DNA of 64,000 nt, from assembly GCA_014218235.1 (NCBI GenBank), contig CM024753.1:188332348-188396347 (forward strand), written 5' to 3'. Both the position numbers and the translations under genes were made by a program. Below the pieces are notes generated by a model. It was not told the DNA's origin and did no database searches. It saw only the letters and a list, made by a program, of their open reading frames with translations. Shown in pieces: positions 10,480-20,545 of the stretch (positions are counted from its first letter, which is position 1; every line of letters begins with the position of its first letter). The DNA is from Colocasia esculenta (taxonomy: Eukaryota > Streptophyta > Magnoliopsida > Alismatales > Araceae).

Positions 10480-13400
10480 TCAAGTGAAATTGGGTAGAAG
10501 ATCCGATGATGCTTCAGTTCCTATCTCATGGCTACATAGACCTTGTATCTCTCAACCCAAGTAGCAAAAGGATCGTGAACAAGGTGTATGGAGTTCATAT
10601 CAAGGAATTCAGCCACCGATTAGCTCTGGCTTGAGAGGCGTTGAGATCTTGAAGTTGCTGGGTAGAAAGGGGGTAAAATGTTGCCCAGTCAGCTGGAGAC
10701 AACCTCTCACATTCTGAAAAGAGAGGGGCAAGAACATCGAAATTTATATGTCCCAAATGGTACTCTCTGAACAGAAAGCGATGGAATGCAACTAGATTTC
10801 CTTTCTGCACATGTATTCTCCCCATGATTCTGGCAAAGCGCTCAAAAATGATGGAGCCAACAGCGGAGTCCATGACCAGATAATGAAGAGGAGGGAGAAA
10901 TACCACATCAGGCAACTGCAAAGTGGCAAAATCTACTTGAATTGAGGAGGTGACTGCCACAGGAGATCCGAGATTAGAGATAGCTTGCCGAAATTGGCCA
11001 AGCTGAACTTCGGGCAGATTATTAAGATAGCGATAGTTGTTGAACATCTGAAAATGCTTGATTAACTTGATCTCATTTTGAACAAAGGGAGCCCAGGTGT
11101 CCTTGTGATGGATCTGGAACCACTTAGAGAGAATCAAGGAATGATCCCGGGGAGGAAACCTGGCTGACCTGGCGAGCAGAAACTTATTATACAGGGTCTT
11201 GTGGCCCCGAGCCCATTGCTCTTTGGATTTGGCTTCGGTCATTGAAAAGATTTTAGACTTTTCAGCCTTGGATAGAGAAGTGAAAGGGAGAATGACATTG
11301 AGATGGTCGGTGAGGTTGAGGTGTGGAAGTCCCAAAATGGTGGCAAAAGTGCATTTTTGAAGATATTCATGATAGAGAGGCTTGTTTTTATTTTCAACAG
11401 TAAGGGAAAACCAAATGGGTGGAAAACAAGGTTTAGAAGAAATAGCATGGGTAGAGGTAATTCTTCTTTTCTTAGGAGCAGGGCTAGAAGAGCCTGTCCT
11501 ATGAGTGTGAGTCCCAACTTTCAGAATGGAGCGAAGAATGGCTTCTTCAAACTCATCTTTGATGGCCCGAAGGAAGGGAGCATCAATTTGAGCACTTTCT
11601 AGAATGATAGTTATAAAGGAGGGAGGAGTAGGAGGATGAAGGAAATAATGAGAGGTGGAAGTAGGTGGAATGGATGGTCCAGCTGATGATGAAGCTGGAA
11701 GTGCCTCACTGGACGAAGAAGAAGGAAATAATGAGAGGTGGAAGTAGGTGGAATGGATGGTCCAGCTGATGATGAAGCTGGAAGTGCCTCACTGGACGAA
11801 GAAGGAGGAGGAATATAAGTAGAGGAAATAGGAGATGATGAGGATTCTGAAGGAAATGGTGTAGGAGATGAAATGTTTCTAGGAAGGGGTTGTTTGAAGG
11901 TAGTAGGTGTTGGAGGTGCAGTGGAGGATGATGGTGGAGAAGGAGGTGCTGGAGTTGGAAGCGGAGAAGAGCTAGGGGGCTCAGGGGCTACAGCCTGGTC
12001 TTCTACTCTAGCAGGAATAGTCTTAGACTCCATTGGCCCTGATGGCCCAGACTCATCCAAGATTGGCCCTGGTGGCCCTGACTGCTCGGCTTCAATAGGC
12101 CCTAATGGCCGGACTGCCTCTTCTACAACCTTTGGCCCTGATGGCCCAGACAGCTCAACATCAACTGGCCCTGATGGCCCAGAACTACTGGTAGGAACTG
12201 TAGGAGAAGGAGCAGGAGGGGCAGGAATAGATTGTGCCCTCAAAAGATCTGAAAGAGTAGCTATTGAGTCTTTTATGCTACTCAGCTCACTTCTCACCCA
12301 TCTAACTGCATTTCGAACCATTCCCATTTCCTTAGATGTTGTGCTCTGGCTAATGAAAATTGAAGCAATGTTTGACTACACAGAGCAAACAATTTTACCT
12401 TGTTCATCCAATCTGTCAATTATAGGCTTCATATTGATTTTCAACTTCTTCTGCTTTAGTCTCCGGTGTGGCTTCCTTGTGAGGAGGGGAATCTCAGGAA
12501 CTACACTTTTACCCTTTTCATTTGCCCTAGCAACGGGCTCCACATTATCAACATTTTCTTCATCAGAGGTGCTCTCCACAACACCTTCTTGAAACTGATC
12601 AACTTGGGGGCTAGCAGTGTGCTCCCCCTGAAGCTCTGCTTCCTTCTTAGCAATATGCTCCCTCTGACTAGGAGTATCCTCCATCTGAACATCGTCTATG
12701 TGGCCTGATGCCACATCTTCAGCCAAATCTTTTTGCTCCCCCTAAATGAGAGCTTCCTCCATTTGAACATCTTCATTGTGGTCTGATGCCACAACCTCTG
12801 CAACTTGTTCACAAACCTTTTCTGACTCTCCCTGAGTGCTGGTTATAGAGTCCAGCACACCTCTAAGTACTGAAGCTACTATTGAGGTGGGGGTGGCAAC
12901 CTCTTCAGCTTGCCCAACAGGCTCAATATGCTCTGGAGGTATATCCTCAATTCGGCTATCACTCATTATCAAATCATCCACTCTGATCTCTACTGCTGCT
13001 ACTGGTTGTTCTTCTTGGACAGCTGGCATCTCTGCCCTGACATCTTCTTGCTGATCTTGAACTGCTGGACCCGCTGCTGCTGCCACTATCTGAGCTACCT
13101 CTTCTTGGACTTCCTGAGCTTCTCCAATAATGGCCTCACCTTCAGCTACTGAGATTTTGGTCCATACCCCAGCTACCAAGGAGAAACCAATCTTCTTCAA
13201 ATTTTTGCTTCTGATTGCCTGGCCCATCTTCTCAGAAATCTCACCAGTCAAATTTATGCTGAAATGCTGAAAGATCTTTGTCAACAGGTGAGCATAGGGA
13301 AGGGACACATTTAACTTACTCTTCTTATCCCACATCATTGTCGTAGCAAGCTTCATCCGCTCGATGATAACCTCTGCCATATTGATACCTTGGTTCTGAA

Positions 13401-13959
13401 TGGCCTATAACATCATATCGGAGTCGGCCTTTGTACAGGTTGAGAAGGTCGCACTCCTGGGCATCAGAATTTGACACACAATAAAGTGGAGAATTCTATT
13501 AAAGGCATTCAACTGGTTGATGTCAATCTTTCCATCCTTCAGCTTGAACTCAGGACCGACTATCCCCAAACTCTTGGCCTGAATATCGACAGTGTTTACC
13601 CCGCTGTGACCGGTGGTAGACACTCCAAATAGGGATTCCAATAACTCATAGGTAATGCGAATCTGGGTTCCTTTGACCGTGGATGTCAAAGACCTATCTG
13701 CCTCTGACTTCAGACAAACATAGAAAACCTTAACCAGATCAGGATAACTTGCCTCAGGAAAGATTGCCATCTGCGACCATTTCATTCTCTGCATCGCTGC
13801 CACTATGCTATGCATGTCATTCTTCTCCAAATCGGTGACATCAATAGCCTTGTTGCCGCACAGCTTCGTCTTCACGGAAGTGAACCTTTCTTGCTGCTCT
13901 GCCGTGAGGAAAGCAGCGCCATAGCCCCCAACAGTGCCTGAAACTCCAGAAGCGGCCAT
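10480..13959 (-). pseudogene. Sirevirus env-like gene, element B
   Basis: The start is placed at 13959 (MAASGVSGTVGGY) because element A starts at the homologous Met; a longer frame to 14019 exists. The same frame stays open for about 780 codons, broken only by three amber codons (TAG at 13405, 12742 and 12376), until an 83-bp duplication at 11641-11806 shifts it. Regions in order: globular N-terminus with ELLESLFGV and FKLKDGK; an Ala/Val/Glu-rich linker; a run of GPSGP-like collagen-style repeats (about 12200-12020); a Pro/Ser-rich stretch; and a C-terminal domain (11335-10595) with HLNLTDHLNVILPF and DVVFLPPLHYLVMD, then a frame change near 10600. Function unknown. No clear signal peptide or membrane anchor was seen, so an envelope role is unproven. 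Confidence 0.78.
11641..11806. repeat. 83-bp tandem duplication in env-like gene B
   Basis: GGAAATAATGAGAGGTGG at 11641 recurs at 11724, and the copies stay alike to the GGACGAAGAAG block. Since 83 is not a multiple of three, it shifts the env-like frame. Confidence 0.9.
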
Positions 13960-14374
13960 GGATTTGAACAGAAAAAGGTTCTGGAAGATCGTGAAGAAGA
14001 TTGGAGCAAAAGCCCTCAAGAAATTTTCGCGGGAAGAGGATTGATGCCTTGAAATCTCACAGAGTCGATGCCGGAGTTGATAGGGTTTATCGTCTCAGGC
14101 GAGTCGAAAGGGATGAGAGAAGGAGACGAATCGTTATGACACAGATTGCGGGATTTATCAGATAAAGATAAAGTAACTTTTTGAAAGGATAGCGCCATAA
14201 ATGCAGAAAACAACAAAAGAAGACAAGTTCGAGATAAGTAAGGACTTTTAAAATTAAAGAACCGTCAAAGGTATTTATGATGCAAACAACTCTAAGGAAT
14301 TTGCTTAATTTCAAGGGAGAGAATAATCGTTATTCTGAAATTATAGTTATTTCAGTTATATACAGATAAGTCTA
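13960..14374. other. Spacer between pol and env-like gene of element B
   Basis: 415 bases without recognisable coding content. Its size matches the spacer of element A. Confidence 0.5.
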
Positions 14375-15901
14375 TCACAATTTACACATGCCTAATTCCC
14401 TTCTAAGAGACATAAATCTCTCTTTTGGTAAGGCCTTTGTGAAGATATCTGCTAACTGATTTTGAGTATCTATAAAAGAAATATCTATATTCCCATTGGC
14501 TACATGATCTCGAATGAAATGATATCTAACCTCTATATGCTTTGTCCTTGAGTGCTGAACTGGATTTTTGGTGAGATTTATTGCACTGGTGTTGTCGCAC
14601 AGCAAGGGAATTGTCTTGATGTGTACTCCATAATCCTCAAGTTGTTGTTTAATCCATAGGAGTTGTGTGCAACAGCTTCCAGCAGCCACGTACTCAGCTT
14701 CAGCTGTTGACAGTGCTACTGAATTTTGTTTATTTGAGGACCCTGAAATCAGACATCCTGCAAGAAATTGACAACAACCACTGGTACTTTTTCTATCTAT
14801 TTTGCATCCAGCATAGTCAGCATCAGAATATCCTACCAAATTTACTTCACATGATTTGGGATACCATAGTCCTAGATCATGAGTTTTTGCTAAATATCTA
14901 AAGATCCTTTTGACAGATATTAGATGAGATTCTTTAGGATCAGCTTGATATCTAGCACACATGCATACACTAAATAGAATGTCTGGTCTACTGGCAGTTA
15001 AATAGAGTAAAGAACCTATCATACCTCTGTAGAGCTTTTGGTCTATTTTCTTACCATCCTTGTCACTATCTAGCCTTATAGATGTACTCATTGGTGTCAC
15101 TACAAAAAAATGACCTATAACTTTGCATAATAACCGTAGGTATATACCTAAAATCCGAAGGTAAAAGCTTTTACCTACGGAAAGTGCTACGGTTTGAATC
15201 CGACACGTATAACGTGTGTATAACCTTGCAACGAACGGATTTAGCATGTATAATTGTGGTATATACCTACGTATTATCCTACTGTAGGTAAATTCTGTGG
15301 GTATAGCCCCAATTTGTTGTAGTGTGTTGACAGTGGCTTAGCGTTTTCAAATCCAAACTTCTTTAGTAGTTCTTTGGTGTACTTGGCTTGACAAATATGT
15401 GTGTCTTCTTTTCCTTGCTTGATTTGCAATCCGAGGAAGTAATTGAGCTCCCTCATCATGCTCATTTCAAATTCTCTCTGCATAAGCTTTTCAAAATACT
15501 TGCAAAAAGATTCATCAGTAGAACCAAATATTATATCATCTACATAGATTTGTACAAGCAATACATTTCTGACTTTAGACTTAATAAATAATGTGTTATC
15601 TACTTGACCTCTGATAAAATCATGGTTTAATAAAAATGCACTTAACCTTTCATACCATGCTCTAGGTGCTTATTTTAATCCATACAAGGCTTTATACAAC
15701 TTAAAAACATAATTTGGAAAATAGATATCATCAAAACCAGGAGGTTGTTCTACATAGACTTACTCCTTTATATAACCATTTAGAAATGTGGATTTTACAT
15801 CCATTTGAAAAAATTTTAAATCCAATGCAGATGCATAAGCAAGTAAAATTCTAATTGCCTCTAGTCTAGCCACTGGTGCATAGGTTTCATCGAAATCTAT
15901 G
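14375..15901 (-). pseudogene. Sirevirus pol 3' part (RT end and RNase H), element B
   Basis: Contains RT with YVDDIIFGS (near 15545), the connection block RPDILFSVCMCARYQ, and RNase H with DADYAGCKIDRKSTSGC, VALSTAEAEYVA and HSRTKHIEVRYHFIRDH, ending DIFTKALPKERF...GMCKL at 14375. A CACTA miniature element (15098-15324) splits the frame. A CAA-to-TAA change near 15670 and a frame error near 15755 are additional lesions. The 5' half of the gene continues at 39805 beyond the nested insertion. Confidence 0.9.
15098..15324. mobile_element. CACTA-type miniature element (227 bp)
   Basis: Ends are CACTACAAAAAAA and TTGTTGTAGTG, an inverted repeat beginning CACTA. They are flanked by the 3-bp duplication TGT (15095-15097, 15325-15327) expected of CACTA transposons. 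The interior has nested inverted repeats around ACCTACGG and CCGTAGGT. It carries no gene and would have been moved by a transposase encoded elsewhere. Confidence 0.88.
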
Positions 15902-18763
15902 TGTGGTACCCCGAAAAATTCATTAATTAAAAAATAAAGATAAAATAAAATTTATCAATTAATAAATTCAAACTAGTTAAAAAGGTACGCATCATTATCT
16001 CATGCGTAAAAACCCCTATAAAAATGTTGTAAAAATAATAGTTATGCTTTAAATAATATTCTCTAATGACTCATCAAGAAGATTGGACATAGAAAAATCA
16101 TTTGGACCTAGTTTAAGAATTTATGCGACTTATTGTCGTAATTAAGGAATAAGACGGAAAATCCATTATTATATGAGCCAAGGTGGGTTATAAATTAAAA
16201 TAAACATATGAATAGACTTTTAATAATATGGGCTGATAGTCCATTATGATATTTGGACCAATGGACAATCTTAGCCCATGAATAAATTCACTAACGAAAG
16301 GATAAATAACCCATTAAATAAATTAAGTATATTGGTTGTACAATTAAGTTATACATAAGTTACTTGGCCAAAAGCAAGATGCCAAATGATGGATGAAGGT
16401 TATCAATATTGGGATAAGTAATATTAAATTGAATTAAAATAAGAAATCAATTGAATAAATATGATAAATGGATTTAAATTAGAATAAAGGGTGAATAATT
16501 CGAAGTAATTAAAAACTCGTTAAGCCAAATTAAGTATGGGTTGTATAAGTGGTCCAAGCATGGATTGATGGGCCCAAATGTGAAGAGCCCAAATTTCATG
16601 GGAGTTAATTAAGCCTAAATTCGTACCTAAAAATATTAATAAATAAAAGGGGGTAAGATAATGACTATTTTAAGTCCTAAATTATCTTTAAAAGAGTCCT
16701 AACCCTAGCTCAACTCAATAGGACTCTATCTTAATCTAAAAAGGGAATTTAGATAAGATGAAATAGGGATAAAAATGGAAGACCTATAATAAATAGGGAA
16801 ATTCGTAATTATAATATCTCTTAATTAAAAAGGGGATCATTAAAACACCAATATGACCCCTATTTATCTTAAAAAGAATCCTAGACATACCCAAATCCAT
16901 TAGCCCCGAAATTTATGTTCTCCCCAAGCCAAATAGGTGGAATAATTATAGTAAAGGGGGAGATAAATAAGAAATTCGGAGTTAATTAATAAATAAATTA
17001 AATAAGGGTAAGATAAATACTAAAATAGGATGTAATTATCCTAAAAAGGAGTCCTCATCCCATCCTAACTCATTACCCACGAAATTAGACCTCTCCTTAT
17101 CATATTAGGTGGATAAATGCAAGAAAATAGGGTGATAAATGTGGAAATTCGTAGCTAAGAGGAGAAGGAAGAGTTGGAGAGAGATTGGACTCTTAAACAA
17201 CCTAATAGACATCTAATTCATGTCTACCAAGCCCCATTTCGTTGCTGAAGCCTTGGAGCATGAGGAGAAGGAGCTATTGGACCTAAGGAGCAAGGAGAAG
17301 GAGGCTAGGAACAAGGGGGAGCTCCATCTTCTTCGTTTTTCAACCCTAGGGATCTTTACAACACAAAAAGGCTAGGCAATCTCTCAAGCTAAATTCGAGT
17401 AAAAATTACCCTAGGTTGTAACACCCTCCCTCCGACCGCACACATACATACATAACCTTTGATCGGAAGAGGGGTTACACTGACAAACTCTCGTTATGGG
17501 TAGATATATCCGCGCAATGCACAAAACTGGCAAACCATTCCACAAAGGTATCTTCGAACACATTATAATACACAAGGTGACAATAGTAGCAACACTCATT
17601 ATTTACAAAAGTCAAGCTTCTCTCTTTCTAACTTAATACATTATCAACTAAAAGAAACTACTAAAACTACATTATTCTTCTTCATTTCTTCGTCATCCGC
17701 AGCGAAATTAGGATTCACATGTAGCTGAGATTATACATATCTTCAATCTGAAAGGGTTGAAGGAAACAAAGGCATGAGTCGAAAGGACTCAGTAGGTATA
17801 AGTAAACATAGAGTAGAAGTATCAATTTGCAGAACTGAATGATTATTCAAATAGTGCATATGTGGAACAAACATAATTGCTCATGAATTTCATACTTAAC
17901 AGAAACATATAGCTCAAATTGAATTCATAATGAGCTCCAACAAATCACAGAATAAAAGTCACATTTGTCTTTCAGAATTCAGACCATAACTTAATTTGGA
18001 AACAAATTCGACAGGCATCACTGCTCTCAAGAGGTTACTATATAGACGTAATATACCATCCTCAGTGCCTAGGCGATTCCAGCACCTTAGATCTTGTTCA
18101 TTGCGCAAGAACGGGGTATAATTATTTTGTTACCCACCTTCTTCAGTCCATTGACTTGGATTTACTTACGTACAAACTGTCGCCCTCAGCTGATCACAAG
18201 TAGCGGGTGCTACTACAAGTAATCCTAAACCCTCTTTTGAAGAGAGCACTGTCTTCAAATCATAAATTTCTTTTCATGAGCATAACGGAAATGAGAAATC
18301 CAAAGGAAGATTTGATTTATGATTAATACAAATATCTTGGTGACAAAGTAGTTCAGAGTTCAAGAAAATAAGAAGGACAATTAGTTGAGACAAGGTGATG
18401 ACTCAAAGCCGACAACTTCAGAAGATTTAAATCACATAAAAACCCAAGAAAATGAGGATACACAGTTGTCATCACAAGTATTCATATCTCATAAGGTGTT
18501 CAAACATATGAACTCTCAAGTGGTCAAGTTTTATAACCTTCATTACCGAACATCGAAGAATAGACTCAATCGGAGTACTATTCGTAATTGCTAACTTTAA
18601 GAATAACTTAAGGGAGATTAAGGTACATAATGTGGGTAAACTTTGAGGTAGTATGACAATAAATACCAAGGTAAATGAGAGGGTAACTTCCTTGGCTTTT
18701 AGGATGAAGTTCTAGCATGAATTTAGACAAGAAATGGTGCAGAAATTCAAATCAGGGCTGCAC

Positions 18764-18939
18764 CTGTCGACAGCCAAGAAGGACCTGTCGACAGATAGCT
18801 GCAGACAGAACATCATCTTGCTGGACTGTGTGTATCTGTCGACAGATGCAAGATGTCTGTCGACAGATGCACACAGTCCCAGTTATTCCTGAGTTCAGGA
18901 AGGCTGGCCTGTCGACAGCTATGAGCTGCCTGTCGACAG
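18764..18939. promoter_or_regulatory. Six phased CTGTCGACAG palindromes (3' LTR)
   Basis: Perfect 10-bp palindromes start at 18764, 18785, 18836, 18857, 18909 and 18930. They form three doublets with 21-bp spacing, repeated every 72-73 bp, while the sequence between them is not conserved. They lie about 850-1,050 bp downstream of the TATA box, within transcribed LTR sequence. The same set is at 26541-26716. Role unknown. Confidence 0.85.
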
Positions 18940-19815
18940 CCGCCAATTTTTCTTGCATAAGGGACTTTGTATTCATCCTAAAAACTCTAACATTGGAACT
19001 TATAAATCAAGGCATGATTTATATCAATTTGAAGAGTCTAATTGTAGTTCCCACAGCGGTTTATAAGCTAAACAAATGGGATAGAACAAGAGGGTTGCAA
19101 TTCAAACTAGTTTAGCTAGAAACTAGCATGACATAGTACTGGAAATATGGTCCTTATACAAGGATTATATGGAAAGATTGCCACAAGATAAACTCTCAAA
19201 CTCAAGGTATTTAATGCTCCAAAATCAAGGTTTGAGGTACAACATCTAGATGGAAAGAAATCACAATGTTCTAAGATATCGAAATTTCCATCAAGGCTCT
19301 ATAATATAAACATGAATCAAGGGTGAAAGAAGAAGATAGAAAATAGTCTTTAGAGTGGAACAAGGTTGTTCTTCTCCCATTAAGAACGTGTTTACCAAAC
19401 TGAAAGAAAATAGAATAGCTTCAGTGTATCATCTTATATGCTTATCAAGAAGATTTTCTTATCATGTGAGGGGGACAGAACCGAATCAATGGAAGATGAA
19501 ACCTACCTTGCTAAGCAAGAAAGCTTCCACTTGATCTTGGTGAAAGAGTTTAACTTAGTGGAAGAAGAGCTTCCTCCCAAATTGATGCCTTGCTAGACAC
19601 GACAGCTACTTCAACAGCAAGTTAACACCAAAGAAGAAGCAGCTACAGAAGAAATAGGGGCAGAGGTGGGTGCAGTTGTAGATGCACGGCAACATCTCCC
19701 CAGCAACAATTCAAGGAGCTCCTCCACAACCCTTCTAGCAGCCAAGAGTAGAGAAGAGAGAGAACAGGGACAGAAACCAAAGAGTAGAAAGGATCAAACT
19801 CAGCAGAGGGAGTGG

Positions 19816-19823
19816 CTTTTATA
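19816..19823 (-). promoter_or_regulatory. TATA box in chromovirus 3' LTR
   Basis: The minus strand reads GGCTATAAAAGCC, a strong plant TATA box, about 680 bp from the LTR start. The older relative at 47113 has TATAAAA at the matching place. Confidence 0.75.
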
Positions 19824-20498
19824 GCCAAACTAGGTTCCCATGCAAGGGAACACGTAAACGCACAGGTGTAAACCGTAAAACCCATGGGTTTTTACTGTTT
19901 ACACATGGCCCATGCTTCCAATCTCACACCTACACCTCATCCACCATCATGAAATAGTTTAAACCCAAGCTCCATCCTTATCCTAATGTGTGTTGGCTTC
20001 TCCTAAGCCTTACACGTAAATCACCCAAAAAATCCATCCCGTAATTGATCCTTAATTCAGCTGGGTCAAAGATCTTCATGTTTAGGTGTCCTAATGATAT
20101 CCGTTTAACTTGAAATTTCAACCATAGACTAATTGGAAGGTTTTACTAATTGTCATGATTTTTATTTATTTTTTGAATTTATTTTATACTGGGTGAAAAA
20201 TCGCCCCAAAAATAGTTGCGTCGACTTAATCTCAAAATCCGGTCGTCAAAAATTCCGGATAATTACATATTTGATATCTCCACAATTTTCTAAGAATTAT
20301 GGTGTTCTCAGATTTTATTTTCGTTACAGTTTTCCGGTGTCGCCCTGTCGGGGTGCGCACAACCGAAAGTAGTACTGGGGTATGATAAAGTATCTTAAAC
20401 ATACCCTTAATCCTAAATATCACAATTTAAACCTAATCGGTTTGCATAAACAAGAATTTCTAAGTAAAACATGGTATTTAAAATTTGAGGGTATTACA

Positions 20499-20512
20499 TT
20501 TCTCCCCCTGTT
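20499..20512 (-). other. Polypurine tract of the chromovirus
   Basis: The minus strand reads AACAGGGGGAGAAA directly before the 3' LTR. Confidence 0.92.
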
Positions 20513-20545
20513 AAAATAAATTTCGTCCTCGAAATTGACAAAATT

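Larger units (their letters stand above)
17417..20498 (-). repeat. 3' LTR of the chromovirus
   Basis: Its ends match the copy at 25194-28276. It contains a TATA box, a cluster of CTGTCGACAG palindromes and an AT-rich terminal part. Confidence 0.95.

Noticed and set aside
10137..10487. 116-residue plus-strand ORF
   Set aside because: Lies antisense in the 3' untranslated region of Sirevirus B; low complexity start, no recognisable family.
18717..19115. 132-residue ORF with Cys-Arg-Gln repeats (also 26494-26892)
   Set aside because: The repeat is the translation of the phased CTGTCGACAG palindromes; it is on the antisense side of the chromovirus transcript and the opposite strand is equally open.
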